64,000 nt of DNA. It comes from Oscillospiraceae bacterium (GTDB taxonomy: Bacteria > Bacillota > Clostridia > Oscillospirales > Oscillospiraceae). The stretch covers positions 1-64,000 of the forward strand of contig JAEDIN010000001.1 in assembly GCA_016292445.1 (NCBI GenBank). The letters are read 5' to 3'. Below the pieces are notes generated by a model that did no database searches, had not been told where the DNA came from, and saw only the letters and a list, made by a program, of their open reading frames with translations. The translations under genes were made by a program, and so were the position numbers. Shown one piece after another: positions 1-9,760 of this stretch. The first letter of the stretch is position 1. The number at the start of each line of letters is the position of its first letter.

Positions 1-578
1 TGACATTTAAGGTTGACCCTGACCATGAATACGGAATTATTATTGAACAAGACCCGAAAGAGGGTGAAAGCAGATCACTTAAAAACAAGGAAGACAGAGT
101 GGAGATTGAACTTACAATTTCCTCAGGAAATGTCATTCCCGACGAGATAAACGGCGAGAAGATTGTACCGGATATCGTAAACAAGGAGCTTGCAGAAGCG
201 ATACAAAGCCTTAAAAAAGCCGGATTAAACTATGAAGTGAACGAAGCACCGTCACAGAGCATCACGAAGGGTTATGTTATTTACTCAAATCCTGCAGCAG
301 GTGAATATGCCAAAGCAGGCTCTATTGTGAAGATAACGGTCAGTACCGGCCCGGAGGATGAGCTGACGACCGTACCCAAACTCGTCGGCCTTACAAAAGC
401 GTCCGCTGTAGAAAAGATAGAAAGCAGCAAGCTGAGCGTCGGCACAATCGAGTCCGTTGATAGTGAATATGAGGCAGGAACTGTTATATGGCAAAGCCTC
501 GATGCAGGTAAGAGCGTCACTGCTCATACGAAGATTAGTCTCCAAATATCCTCCGGCAAGACCGGCGGTGAGGCATGA
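1..578 (+). CDS. prkC: PASTA-domain Ser/Thr protein kinase, C-terminal part (5' end outside window)
   Basis: The reading frame is open from the left edge, so the gene starts upstream of the window. Only extracellular sequence is present: the end of one PASTA repeat and two complete ones (one starting near VPDIVNKELAEAIQSL, one near VPKLVGLTKASAVEKI). Each ends in the typical V.I.VS.G or I.LQISSG strand. PASTA repeats bind peptidoglycan fragments and muropeptides in PrkC/PknB kinases. No kinase domain is visible, so a PASTA penicillin-binding protein is formally possible. However, rsgA follows after three bases, matching the prkC-rsgA order of Bacillus subtilis and other Firmicutes, which favours PrkC. 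The stop TGA lies just before the rsgA start, suggesting co-transcription and coupled translation. Confidence 0.88.
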   Translation, partial: TFKVDPDHEYGIIIEQDPKEGESRSLKNKEDRVEIELTISSGNVIPDEINGEKIVPDIVNKELAEAIQSLKKAGLNYEVNEAPSQSITKGYVIYSNPAAGEYAKAGSIVKITVSTGPEDELTTVPKLVGLTKASAVEKIESSKLSVGTIESVDSEYEAGTVIWQSLDAGKSVTAHTKISLQISSGKTGGEA

Positions 579-581
579 TGT

Positions 582-1460
582 ATGGAAGGAACTATTGTTA
601 AAGCATTAAGCGGCTTTTATTATGTCAGCTGCAACGAACAGGTTTACGAATGTAAGGCGAGAGGGAAGTTCAGACTTGACGGCACATCGCCTTTGGTCGG
701 TGACAGAGTCAGCTTTGCTGTAGATGGTAACGAAAAGGGATATATTGAGAAGGTTTTTGACAGAAAAAACAGCTTTATCAGACCTGCCGTTGCAAATATT
801 GATTCCTTGGTCTTTGTTGCCGCAAATACTAACCCGATTACAGACCCGTTTCTGATAGACAGAGTGTCCGTTATCGCCGAAGAAGCGGCGTGTGAGCTTG
901 TTGTATGCATCAATAAGATAGACATTGACCCTGCAGATGAGCTTTATGATATCTACACCCGCTCGGGCTTCAAAACGCTGCGTACAAGTGCGCAGACAGG
1001 CGAGGGTATTTCGCAGCTCAAAGCTGAGCTGAGCGGAAAAATCTGCGCATTCACGGGCAACTCCGGCGTTGGTAAGTCGAGTATTCTCAACTCTATTGTC
1101 CCTTCATTTAATATTGAGGTTGCCGCGGTCAGCGCAAAGCTCGGCAGAGGTAAGCACACAACCCGTCATGTCGAGCTGTATGACATTGGCAACGGTACAT
1201 TCATCGCCGACACTCCGGGTTTTGCATCGTTTGAAATCGAGATGATGCAGACTATTGAGAAGCAGGAGCTTCAGCACGACTTTCGGGAGTTCAAGAAATA
1301 CATTGGCGAATGTAGATTTAATGACTGTGCCCACTTGAAGGAACCGGGCTGCGCAATAACAGAAGCTCTGCAAAGAGGTGATATCATGCTTAGCAGATAT
1401 CAGTCGTACAAACGCTTGTATGAGCTTAGTGCACAGAATAACTTCTGGGAAACAAAATAA
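582..1460 (+). CDS. rsgA: Ribosome small-subunit-dependent GTPase RsgA
   Basis: A 292-residue circularly permuted GTPase that acts in late 30S subunit maturation. The permuted motif order is visible: NKID (G4) at about 111-114, then the P-loop GNSGVGKS at about 159-166, then DTPG (G3) at about 210-213. An N-terminal OB-fold covers about residues 1-70. A C-terminal zinc site is formed by Cys244, Cys249, His251 and Cys257 (CRFNDCAHLKEPGC). Length is normal for the family. The start ATG lies three bases after the PASTA kinase stop, with GGTGAGG upstream. A strong intrinsic terminator follows, so prkC-rsgA probably ends a transcription unit here. Confidence 0.97.
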   Translation: MEGTIVKALSGFYYVSCNEQVYECKARGKFRLDGTSPLVGDRVSFAVDGNEKGYIEKVFDRKNSFIRPAVANIDSLVFVAANTNPITDPFLIDRVSVIAEEAACELVVCINKIDIDPADELYDIYTRSGFKTLRTSAQTGEGISQLKAELSGKICAFTGNSGVGKSSILNSIVPSFNIEVAAVSAKLGRGKHTTRHVELYDIGNGTFIADTPGFASFEIEMMQTIEKQELQHDFREFKKYIGECRFNDCAHLKEPGCAITEALQRGDIMLSRYQSYKRLYELSAQNNFWETK

Positions 1461-1462
1461 AT

Positions 1463-1491
1463 AAATAATTTAACCGCCTACTGCATAGTGT
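1463..1491 (+). promoter_or_regulatory. Candidate sigma-E promoter nested in the rsgA terminator
   Basis: AAATAAT, 14 bp, CATAGTGT. It resembles the Bacillus sigma-E consensus KMATATT / CATACAMT (5/7 and 5/8). More telling, it has the same geometry as the spoIVA candidate at 17456-17484 (GAATAAT, 14 bp, CATAGACT). The -10 lies in the loop side of the terminator hairpin, so a transcript would begin after the 5' arm. This is inference from pattern only. Confidence 0.45.
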
Positions 1492-1522
1492 ATATTAACG
1501 CTGTGCAGGGAGGCGGTTTTTT
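1472..1522 (+). terminator. Intrinsic terminator after rsgA; 3' arm carries the next gene's SD
   Basis: AACCGCCT (1472-1479) pairs with AGGCGGTT (1511-1518). An inner stem CTGCATAG/CTGTGCAG closes the loop, and a run of six T follows. The GGAGG at 1509-1513 in the 3' arm is also the best ribosome-binding site for the small ORF starting at TTG 1521. Confidence 0.8.
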
Positions 1523-1673
1523 GCATAAAGGTAGACACTCGATTTTTGCAATGATTGCAATATTGCTTGGAATAGTGATAATACTTTCCCTTGTATTGCC
1601 GTCTCAGTTTTGGTGGTTTGTCCTTGCTGCCTGTTTGATAGCATTCGGAGTATGGCTAAACAGATGTAAATAA
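1521..1673 (+). CDS. Small membrane protein, 50 aa, unknown function
   Basis: The frame can be opened at GTG 1488, but that codon lies inside the terminator loop with no ribosome site. TTG 1521 has a perfect GGAGG at 1509-1513 with 7-nt spacing, so I choose it. The product is a basic N-terminus (HKGRHS), then two hydrophobic stretches around IFAMIAILLGIVIILSLVLP and FWWFVLAACLIAFGVWL, and a short NRCK tail. That looks like two membrane segments or a hairpin. I do not recognise a named family. The sigma-E-like promoter and a neighbouring spore gene suggest a sporulation role. The ORF is short and could still be spurious. Confidence 0.5.
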   Translation: MHKGRHSIFAMIAILLGIVIILSLVLPSQFWWFVLAACLIAFGVWLNRCK

Positions 1674-1678
1674 GCAAG

Positions 1679-1707
1679 GTATATCTTGTTTTAAGACCAC
1701 ATAAGAT
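1679..1707 (+). promoter_or_regulatory. Candidate sigma-E promoter of the SPOCS/LysM gene
   Basis: GTATATC, 14 bp, CATAAGAT (5/7 and 6/8 to the Bacillus sigma-E consensus), 29 bp before the ATG at 1736. Spacing is identical to the candidates before spoIVA and before the small ORF at 1521. Confidence 0.45.
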
Positions 1708-1735
1708 GTACAAATCATAAAAAAGGGAGAAGCGT

Positions 1736-3223
1736 ATGGATATTTCACTTCAACGAAGGTTTTTTAGCAGTTTTAAAACCATAGGCAGTGCAAAAAAAGT
1801 GTGCGATATCAACTCAGATGTCGTTGTACCTGATACAAAAGAGGACATCCTTAGAGTCGTGCTGACAAACGCCGAATATATGATCCGTTCAAAGGATGTT
1901 GAATCAGGCAGAGTATTGGTGCGCGGTGAACTAAAGGTTAGTATACTGTATGTTCCGGAATCCGGAGAGGGACTGTGTACGCTTACTACTGATATTCCGT
2001 TTGAGTGTGAGTTTGGAGTTGAATCTGCAGACAGTGGGTGCACTGCCATTGCAGAGATGAATTTAATATCAGTTGATACGAGGATATTAAATCCGCGGAA
2101 AGTAATGATAAATGCACAGGTTTGTGTGAGCCAGAAATGCTATTGCAATTCGGATTTTACTTGGTATACCGACCCCTTGGATAGCATAAAAAATGCGTTC
2201 TTTAAGAAAAACGACACTGATATCAGGTTTGTAAATCTTGTAACTGAAAAAACAATTTCCATAGAAGATGAGATCCCCGTGCGGGACCTCGACGGAGAAG
2301 TTCAACTGATTTCGACACCTGTCTCATTTTTTACCGATTCAGCTGATGCAGTCGGTTCCAAGTTTATAGTAAAGGGTCATGCAGAAATCACGGCAAACTA
2401 CCTCGCTGACGGAAAATTTGAAAACTGCGGCACAACAATAAGCTTTTCGCAAATATTCGAGCTCCCTGAGCGCGATATCCTGCCGGATTATGAAGCGTTC
2501 ATCCTTCCTACCGGCGACTTTTTTGAATTATCCGACGGAAAGCTTTCTTTCGAAATCCATGCCGTAATTCAGATAGTATGTACAGAAACGAAAAAAATTG
2601 AATATATAGAGGATGGATATGTTTGCGGGGCTGTATCACTTCTTGGTAAAGAAGAAAAAGATGTGTGCGTTTCCGAAAGGATAATGCACCTGTCTGAAAC
2701 GGTTCAGCTAAGCCGTTCTGCTGAATATGGCATAGAAAAAATTCTCTTTCTATCAGGCGTGACAGGAATGCCAAAAGTATCCGGCGAAGAAATTAGTGTT
2801 CCGATAGCGGTTGAAATAGTTTACACCTCGACTGATGATCAGATACGCTCGTTTAAAGTCTACGGGAGTGCAAAGATAAGCGCAGAAATCGCTGAAAACG
2901 AAACGATAGAAGGGACTTACGCAAGTATTACCTCACTTAAACCAAGTGTAAGCGGTATGGATGTTACTGTTGATGCTTCAATAAATATAGAAGCTCATTT
3001 GCAGGTGCGCAGTAAGGTTCAGTTTGTATGCTCAGCCGAATACAATGAGCTTGACGACCGAAAAGCAACGCCGTCAATTTATATGTGCCGGTCTGAAGCA
3101 AGTGATCTTTGGAGCATAGCAAAGAAATACAGTTCAAATGTGGATATGATAAAGAAAATAAATGAAATTGACCATACCACGGATACAAGCAACAGACTGC
3201 TTGTTATACCGAGAATTAAATAA
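1736..3223 (+). CDS. SPOCS (DUF3794) and LysM domain protein, probable spore envelope protein
   Basis: A 495-residue protein without signal peptide or membrane segment. The N-terminal three quarters are beta-rich, with repeating SPOCS/DUF3794 units (for example around DSVVVPDTKEDILRVV near residues 25-42 and the later RDILPDYEAFI segment). The last 50 residues form a LysM module: YMCRSEASDLWSIAKKY then SSNVDMIKKIN and LLVIPRIK. This architecture occurs in many spore-forming Clostridia and recalls the SpoVID/SafA type of coat assembly proteins, where LysM binds cortex or spore surface components. SD GGGAG precedes the ATG. A candidate sigma-E promoter lies at 1679-1707. The exact role is not established. 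Confidence 0.85.
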   Translation: MDISLQRRFFSSFKTIGSAKKVCDINSDVVVPDTKEDILRVVLTNAEYMIRSKDVESGRVLVRGELKVSILYVPESGEGLCTLTTDIPFECEFGVESADSGCTAIAEMNLISVDTRILNPRKVMINAQVCVSQKCYCNSDFTWYTDPLDSIKNAFFKKNDTDIRFVNLVTEKTISIEDEIPVRDLDGEVQLISTPVSFFTDSADAVGSKFIVKGHAEITANYLADGKFENCGTTISFSQIFELPERDILPDYEAFILPTGDFFELSDGKLSFEIHAVIQIVCTETKKIEYIEDGYVCGAVSLLGKEEKDVCVSERIMHLSETVQLSRSAEYGIEKILFLSGVTGMPKVSGEEISVPIAVEIVYTSTDDQIRSFKVYGSAKISAEIAENETIEGTYASITSLKPSVSGMDVTVDASINIEAHLQVRSKVQFVCSAEYNELDDRKATPSIYMCRSEASDLWSIAKKYSSNVDMIKKINEIDHTTDTSNRLLVIPRIK

Positions 3224-3258
3224 AAAAAGCTCCGCAATACTTATGTTGCGGAGCTTTA
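3222..3258. terminator. Bidirectional terminator between convergent genes
   Basis: AAAGCTCCGCAA (3226-3237) pairs with TTGCGGAGCTTT (3246-3257) around an 8-nt loop. A and T runs on the two sides suit both the SPOCS/LysM gene (+) and the DUF3048 gene (-). Confidence 0.85.
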
Positions 3259-3269
3259 AACTCATTTAT

Positions 3270-4322
3270 TTACCAGGTAACGCTGCCGGTGCTGTCCAAA
3301 GGAGCAATGCTAATGAAGGTCTTGCCGATGCCAAGGGCGAGGGGAGTGCCGTCGGTGAGAGTATAGTGGAAGTTATCATCACGATTTGCGCGCTCCCATT
3401 TGATCTCAACATACTTGCCGCCGTTGCAGAAGTAACCCGTGCCGGAGCCAACAAGATTCATCTCACGATGACCCTTATTATCAACAACTCTGTTGCCGAC
3501 ATTGAGAATAATGACATTTGCAAAGTCAATGTGTTTATCATTGCCGTCGGTGTACTCTTTACCGCTTATAAACGCATTATAGCAATTTCTGTCTGCTACA
3601 TATTTCATTGTAGTGGCGGTGCTGCTGAGGTACTTAATGGTGAATTCTTTGGATTCTTTATCACACTGACTTGCCGCGTCGCGACTGAAGACAAGACCGT
3701 AATTAGTGTCGAATCCGGCGGGATGCTCGGTGCTGAATTTGCTTTGGGCGTATTCTGCTATCTTAGCACCCTTTGCATACAGAGTGTGTTCGTAGCTTAC
3801 TACGCCGACCCTGTCCTTGTCGCGAACCCATGCGCTTCCGCCTTCACCAAAAGTAGCATCGATATCACTAATGCCATACTGCTTGATGTCAGCTCTTGCC
3901 TGGTCACTGTGTCCGCAATGAACATAGATTGCGTCATATGCCTGTGCAAGGCTTACATAGTAAGGGCGGGCACTTCGAATATATCCGACATCGGTTTCGC
4001 TTATATCGGTAAACACAGCCATCATACGGGTTATATCACCTTCAACAAGAGCCTCGTATACGATGCTTGCGTTGGAAAGGCCCTTGCAGGGACGAGCGTT
4101 GGGGTGGTTGTTTATCATTACACAGTAAGGACGAACAGAGCTCTTGTCTGTCGCAACTGTTTCACCGGTAAGAGGGTTGATAGGGCCGGTGACGACCTCG
4201 TTTACATCGAGCCCATCAGCGTTCATATCAGGGGCCTGACCATTGGATTCTTCTTTATTACAGCCAACAAGGAGGCAGCAAATGCAGCAAACTGCAAGAA
4301 GAAGTGAGAGTAATCGTTTCAA
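3270..4322 (-). CDS. yerB: DUF3048 (YerB-like) lipoprotein
   Basis: A 350-residue exported lipoprotein: basic start MKR, hydrophobic core, and lipobox LLVGC with Cys21. The mature region carries the DUF3048 signature segments NPLTGE (about 50), RPYCVMINNHPNARP (about 64-78), a YEALVEGDITRMMAV block, and RSARPYYV. The C-terminal domain ends in ...DSTGSVTW. B. subtilis YerB is the characterised relative; its molecular function is unclear. The start is TTG at 4322, chosen for GAGGTG 8 nt upstream. A near-consensus sigma-A promoter (TTGACA/TATTAT) precedes it. It is convergent with the SPOCS/LysM gene and divergent from the DUF436 gene. Confidence 0.9.
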   Translation of the reverse strand: MKRLLSLLLAVCCICCLLVGCNKEESNGQAPDMNADGLDVNEVVTGPINPLTGETVATDKSSVRPYCVMINNHPNARPCKGLSNASIVYEALVEGDITRMMAVFTDISETDVGYIRSARPYYVSLAQAYDAIYVHCGHSDQARADIKQYGISDIDATFGEGGSAWVRDKDRVGVVSYEHTLYAKGAKIAEYAQSKFSTEHPAGFDTNYGLVFSRDAASQCDKESKEFTIKYLSSTATTMKYVADRNCYNAFISGKEYTDGNDKHIDFANVIILNVGNRVVDNKGHREMNLVGSGTGYFCNGGKYVEIKWERANRDDNFHYTLTDGTPLALGIGKTFISIAPLDSTGSVTW

Positions 4323-4360
4323 ATCGAAACACCTCGCAATCTGTAGAATTTTGCTTTATA

Positions 4361-4389
4361 ATAATACTACGATATAGATTAGTTGTCAA
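4361..4389 (-). promoter_or_regulatory. Sigma-A promoter of the DUF3048 gene
   Basis: On the minus strand, TTGACA (4389-4384), 17 bp, TATTAT (4366-4361), about 40 bp before the TTG start. Confidence 0.75.
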
Positions 4390-4430
4390 ATCTTCAAATG
4401 TGTGTTACTATTGCATCGGAGATGATAAAA

Positions 4431-4967
4431 ATGAGTATTGCATCAGAAACAAAAAACGCGATCGACGAGCTTGTTGAGAAAGCAAATCTGAAAAAAGGCG
4501 ACCTTGTTGCCGTAGGATGCTCGTCCAGCGAGATACTTGGCGAACACATAGGTAAAGGATCTTCACCCGAAACAGGTATCGAAGTCGCGAAAACCATTCT
4601 GTCCGTTTTGAATGAAAGAGGGATTTTCCTTGCCGCGCAGTGCTGCGAGCATTTGAACCGTGCACTTGTTATAGAAAGAGAAGCTGCGGAAAAATATATG
4701 CTCGATGAGGTTTGCGTTCGTCCTATGCCAAAGGCCGGCGGATCTTTTGCAACTGCTGTTTATGATAATATGAAAGACCCCGTTGTTGTTGAGCATGTCA
4801 AGGCAAAGGCCGGACTTGATATCGGCTGCACTCTCATAGGAATGCACCTTAAAGATGTAGCTGTTCCCATCAGACTTTCTGTTAAAAACATAGGCAGTGC
4901 AAGTGTAAATGCCGCATATACAAGACCTAAGCTAATTGGCGGCGTAAGAGCCCATTATCCTGAATAA
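4431..4967 (+). CDS. TIGR01440 / DUF436 family protein
   Basis: A 178-residue soluble protein of the DUF436 family (YwlG of B. subtilis), of unknown function. The typical blocks are visible: KGDLVAVGCSSSEILGEHIG, then QCCEHLNRALVIEREAA, and near the C-terminus GCTLIGMHLKDVAVPIR and TRPKLIGGVRAHYP. The frame is open from TTG 4383, but ATG 4431 is preceded by GGAG at 4418-4421 with 9-nt spacing. That start gives the usual family length, so I place it there. The gene stands alone: it is divergent from the DUF3048 gene and followed at once by a strong terminator. Confidence 0.9.
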   Translation: MSIASETKNAIDELVEKANLKKGDLVAVGCSSSEILGEHIGKGSSPETGIEVAKTILSVLNERGIFLAAQCCEHLNRALVIEREAAEKYMLDEVCVRPMPKAGGSFATAVYDNMKDPVVVEHVKAKAGLDIGCTLIGMHLKDVAVPIRLSVKNIGSASVNAAYTRPKLIGGVRAHYPE

Positions 4968-4972
4968 GTATT

Positions 4973-5000
4973 AAAAAAGGACACAATGTGTCCTTTTTTT
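4973..5000. terminator. Bidirectional terminator between DUF436 gene and dapA
   Basis: AAAAAAGGACAC, loop AAT, GTGTCCTTTTTTT: a 12-bp symmetric hairpin that can serve both convergent genes. Confidence 0.88.
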
Positions 5001-5895
5001 ATTGCTTAATTTTTATTCCGCATTCTGTCATTGTGTTTATCAGATGCTCCTCGTTGGGCTGATACATAGTTGTAAGCGGCAAGCGAAGCCTCCCATTGTC
5101 CATACCCATAAGCTTCATTGCCGTCTTTACCGGTATGGGATTTGTTTCTATAAACAGATCAGCGAACAAACTTGCATACTTGAAATAAAGCTTCTGTGCC
5201 TCCTCAAATCGGGCATCCAGGCAGAGAGCACACAGCTTGGCGACAACGCCCGGAACTATATTTGATGCAACTGATATGACGCCGAGTGCGCCCATTGCCA
5301 TCATCGGCACAGTATTATCATCGTTGCCGCTCCAAATATACAGATCATCTCCGCATAACGCCCTTGTCATTGCAAAAAGGCTGAAATCTCCGGAGGCCTC
5401 TTTAACCCCATTTATGTTGGGATGCTCCGAGAGCTTCTTATATGTATCGGCTTTGATACCGATGCTCGTTCTGCTGGGTACATTATATACAATCATAGGT
5501 ATGTCTACCCGATCTGCGACATATGTAAAATGTTCAGCAAGGCCCTTTTGCGTTGTTTTATTGTAGTATGGCGTTACCATAAGAATACCGTCGGCATCGC
5601 ACCGCATTGCACACTGAGCAAATCTCAGCGCTTTCTTTGTGTCATTACTGCCTACGCCGGCAATTATCTTCATTCTGCTGTCGTTGTAGCGGCAGACAAA
5701 TTCAATCAATGCTTCGTGTTCGTATTGAGTCATCGTAGCATTTTCACCGGTAGTACCACAGACAACAATCGCCGATGTACCGTTATCGTATTGGAAATCA
5801 ATAAGCTCCTTCATCTTATCAAAATTAATGCCATGCTCATCAAAGGGTGTGACTATTGCAGTACAAGAGCCTTTAAATATTGGTGTTTTGACCAT
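4999..5895 (-). CDS. dapA: 4-hydroxy-tetrahydrodipicolinate synthase
   Basis: A 298-residue (beta/alpha)8 aldolase that condenses pyruvate with aspartate semialdehyde. This is the first committed step to diaminopimelate and lysine, and to spore dipicolinate. Key residues are visible: GTTGE with Thr48/Thr49, Tyr137 in IVYNVPSRT, and Schiff-base Lys165 in GVKEASGD. The frame extends upstream to 6168, but ATG 5895 has AGGAGG with 6-nt spacing and gives the usual family length. The gene is monocistronic between a bidirectional terminator and the divergent SpoIID-family gene. Confidence 0.97.
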   Translation of the reverse strand: MVKTPIFKGSCTAIVTPFDEHGINFDKMKELIDFQYDNGTSAIVVCGTTGENATMTQYEHEALIEFVCRYNDSRMKIIAGVGSNDTKKALRFAQCAMRCDADGILMVTPYYNKTTQKGLAEHFTYVADRVDIPMIVYNVPSRTSIGIKADTYKKLSEHPNINGVKEASGDFSLFAMTRALCGDDLYIWSGNDDNTVPMMAMGALGVISVASNIVPGVVAKLCALCLDARFEEAQKLYFKYASLFADLFIETNPIPVKTAMKLMGMDNGRLRLPLTTMYQPNEEHLINTMTECGIKIKQ

Positions 5896-5965
5896 AAGCT
5901 GCCTCCTATCATTAACTGCTGACAATAATATATTCGTTTTAAGGCTGCTGTATGTTATATAATCG

Positions 5966-5994
5966 TTGAAATTGCTGCGTTTCCGTATTATAAT
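5966..5994 (+). promoter_or_regulatory. Sigma-A promoter of the SpoIID-like / queA / tgt operon
   Basis: TTGAAA (5966-5971), 17 bp, TATAAT (5989-5994). The start codon follows 35 bp later. The housekeeping-type promoter suggests expression outside sporulation. Confidence 0.78.
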
Positions 5995-6029
5995 AATAGT
6001 CCGCAAAATATAGACAAGGAACAAGCAAT

Positions 6030-7514
6030 ATGTCAAACGGAGTCCAAAAAATAATAGTGTTTGCATTAGCTGTTTGCATTGCTTTGACGGCAATGCCGAC
6101 TGCGTCTGCGGAAAAGGCCGAAGCACCTGTGCCCGCTTACTTTGATTTGCCTGTAACTGTTGACACAATCAAGGTTGGTCTGCGTTCCGGTGGTACGGCT
6201 GTATATGAAGCCAGACTTTTGAATAAGAGCGGAAGCGGATATCTGTTTGGCTATTTCGATTATTCAAGACAATTCCACAAGCTTGGCAAAACCGAAGTCT
6301 CGGCTTTATCAATGCGTGGGGACAGCGGATTTACGCTATCCGACGGCATGGTGGTCGGCCCATGGCACATGGTGTTGAATAAAAAGTTTTCGGATTTTGA
6401 ATCGGTAAAGAAGTATGCTAAAACGCTTTGGGGCGGCTTCCCGGGCTATATCAACGGCGAATATAAAGTACTCGTCGGTGCTTATGCCGATGAATCAAAA
6501 ACATGGGAAGCTATAAAAAAGCGCAGCTTGGATGCAAAGCCCTTTACCGGCAGCAAGTATTCGATTTTAGCCGCCCAAACCGATACCTCGGAGCTGCAAT
6601 TTCTTTTGGATGTAGGTGAAAAAACAAATTTGGCTGTCAGACCGATTTCGAACTCACAAAGGGCTGAAACATGGTTTGCCGGAAACGCATATAACGGCGA
6701 TTTTCAGTATCTGCGTAATGGAGGCGGCCTCACGGTCATAAATCTTGTCGCGCTTGAGGACTATGTTATGGGTGTCCTGCCTTATGAAATGCACGGCGAT
6801 TGGCCTCAGGAAGCATTGAAGGCGCAGGGGGCGTGCGCAAGAACATACGCCATCAACAACATTAATTCATATATAGAGCATGGCTTTGATGTCCGAAACG
6901 ATACATACAGTCAGGTTTATCGCGGTGTGACCGGAACAACGGAGAGCACAAATAAAGCCGCATCCGCAACCTCCGGAGAATATGTGCGGTACAGAGGCTC
7001 GGTCTGCAAGGTTTATTATATGTCGTCTGACGGCGGCGCGACTGACAGCGGTGCAAATGTTTTCTCACAAAAACGCGCATATCTCGAAGGCGTTAAGGAC
7101 GATAATGAGGAAAGCATCGAGTATTACAACAAATCGTGGAAATGTGAGTTGAGGGATGCAAATGTCCTTTACAGACTGTCAATGAGTGATTACAAACTGT
7201 CCGACATTGCTGATATAAAAGCAGTCAAATCCAATATGGGCAATGTCATAAAGCTCATTATCAGTGACTCCGAGAGTAAAAAGGTCACTCTTTTGGGTGA
7301 GGATTGCTTTAGGGTTACGGGCTTCAACAGCCTGCGGTATGATGTAAGCAGCTATGAAAATGCCCAAAAGGAAAGAATCTGGGTATTCAAAGGAGGCGGC
7401 TGGGGTCATAATTGCGGTATGAGCCAGTGGGGCGCGTACTCTATGGCACTAAACAAGAGCGCAAGCTGCGAGCAAATTATTGATTTTTATTTTAGCGGAG
7501 CATATTTGGGATGA
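6030..7514 (+). CDS. SpoIID/LytB domain protein, probable lytic transglycosylase
   Basis: A 494-residue exported protein: signal peptide at about residues 1-27 (ending TASA), then an SPOR-like region ([12 protein letters not shown] area), then a SpoIID domain from about residue 195. Family hallmarks are [20 protein letters not shown] with candidate catalytic Glu253, [14 protein letters not shown], and the C-terminal [19 protein letters not shown]. SpoIID cleaves denuded glycan strands during engulfment; LytB relatives modify amidases. The promoter is of the sigma-A type and the gene overlaps queA by 4 bp, so this may be a vegetative paralogue rather than SpoIID proper. SD AAGGAA lies 8 nt before the ATG. 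Confidence 0.88.
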   Translation: MSNGVQKIIVFALAVCIALTAMPTASAEKAEAPVPAYFDLPVTVDTIKVGLRSGGTAVYEARLLNKSGSGYLFGYFDYSRQFHKLGKTEVSALSMRGDSGFTLSDGMVVGPWHMVLNKKFSDFESVKKYAKTLWGGFPGYINGEYKVLVGAYADESKTWEAIKKRSLDAKPFTGSKYSILAAQTDTSELQFLLDVGEKTNLAVRPISNSQRAETWFAGNAYNGDFQYLRNGGGLTVINLVALEDYVMGVLPYEMHGDWPQEALKAQGACARTYAINNINSYIEHGFDVRNDTYSQVYRGVTGTTESTNKAASATSGEYVRYRGSVCKVYYMSSDGGATDSGANVFSQKRAYLEGVKDDNEESIEYYNKSWKCELRDANVLYRLSMSDYKLSDIADIKAVKSNMGNVIKLIISDSESKKVTLLGEDCFRVTGFNSLRYDVSSYENAQKERIWVFKGGGWGHNCGMSQWGAYSMALNKSASCEQIIDFYFSGAYLG

Positions 7515-8533
7515 ATAAATCTGATTTTGACTTTTATTTGCCTGATGAGCTTATTGCTCAAACTCCTCTTGAAAAGAGGGACAACTCGAGACTTTTGCAC
7601 CTTGACAAGCATACAGGTGAGATAGAGCATAAGCATTTTTACGACATCAAGCAATATCTTCGCCCCGGCGACTGCCTTATCCTCAACGATTCAAGGGTTT
7701 TGCCGGCAAGACTCATCGGCACAAGACCGACGGGTGGAGCGGTTGAACTTGTGCTGCTCAAGGATCTCGGTGATAATTGCTGGGAATGCCTTAGCAGACC
7801 GGGCAGAAAAACGAAGCCGGGACAAGAACTGATTTTCGGTAACGGTGAGCTGACCGCAGTCGTGCAGGATCTGACGCAAGGCGGAAACAGAATAGTCAAA
7901 TTCGGCTATAACGGAATTTTTCTCGAGATATTAGAGCGACTGGGCAAAATGCCTTTGCCTCCTTATATAAAGGAAGAATTGCAGGATTCCGAGCGTTATC
8001 AGACCGTTTATTCTAAAGAGCTCGGAAGTGCAGCTGCTCCGACAGCGGGTCTTCACTTTACAAAAGAGCTTTTGTCCGAGATAGAGGATATGGGTGTCAG
8101 GATATGCTGCGTCACACTCCATGTCGGACTTGGTACATTCAGACCCGTTAAAGCCGAGAATATCGAGGACCACGATATGCACTCCGAGTTTTGCATCATT
8201 CCCGAAGAAACGGCGAAAACAGTTAACGACACTAAAAAGGCAGGGGGCAGAGTGATAGCCGTCGGTACAACTTCTTGCCGTACGCTTGAGAGCTTTACAA
8301 CAGATGACGGTGTGCTTCAGGCAACATCCGGTTGGACAAACATATTCATCTACCCGGGCTACACATTCAAGTGCATTGACGCGCTTATAACGAATTTCCA
8401 TTTACCCGAGAGCACCTTAATAATGCTCGTTTCTGCCTTGGCGGGCAGGGAGCATATTCTTAATGCCTATAAAACGGCAGTCAACGAAAAGTATCGCTTC
8501 TTTTCCTTCGGTGATGCCATGTTTATCGAATAA
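7511..8533 (+). CDS. queA: S-adenosylmethionine:tRNA ribosyltransferase-isomerase
   Basis: A 340-residue QueA, which transfers and isomerises the ribosyl moiety of SAM onto preQ1-modified tRNA to give epoxyqueuosine. Family blocks seen are [20 protein letters not shown] at the N-terminus, [37 protein letters not shown], and [15 protein letters not shown] near the C-terminus. Length is typical. The ATG overlaps the stop of the SpoIID-like gene (ATGA), so the two are translationally coupled. tgt follows after 19 bp, giving the usual queA-tgt-yajC order of Firmicutes. Confidence 0.98.
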   Translation: MNKSDFDFYLPDELIAQTPLEKRDNSRLLHLDKHTGEIEHKHFYDIKQYLRPGDCLILNDSRVLPARLIGTRPTGGAVELVLLKDLGDNCWECLSRPGRKTKPGQELIFGNGELTAVVQDLTQGGNRIVKFGYNGIFLEILERLGKMPLPPYIKEELQDSERYQTVYSKELGSAAAPTAGLHFTKELLSEIEDMGVRICCVTLHVGLGTFRPVKAENIEDHDMHSEFCIIPEETAKTVNDTKKAGGRVIAVGTTSCRTLESFTTDDGVLQATSGWTNIFIYPGYTFKCIDALITNFHLPESTLIMLVSALAGREHILNAYKTAVNEKYRFFSFGDAMFIE

Positions 8534-8540
8534 ATTGTAA

Positions 8541-9683
<1,143 letters not shown>

Positions 9684-9688
9684 AATAC

Positions 9689-9717
9689 TTGAAAAAAACA
9701 TAATGGATATGTATAAT
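9689..9717 (+). promoter_or_regulatory. Sigma-A promoter of yajC
   Basis: TTGAAA (9689-9694), 17 bp, TATAAT (9712-9717), 44 bp before the yajC ATG, directly after tgt. Confidence 0.75.
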
Positions 9718-9760
9718 ATTTTTGTAATATAATAAACATATTAATTTAAGGAGTATTATA

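Noticed and set aside
3162..4307. A 381-residue plus-strand ORF
   Set aside because: It is antisense to the DUF3048 lipoprotein gene, which has a signal peptide, lipobox, SD, promoter and terminator. The plus-strand translation shows no family features.
5896..6168. An N-terminal extension of DapA
   Set aside because: It would run across the SpoIID-family promoter and start. ATG 5895 with AGGAGG gives the family's standard length.
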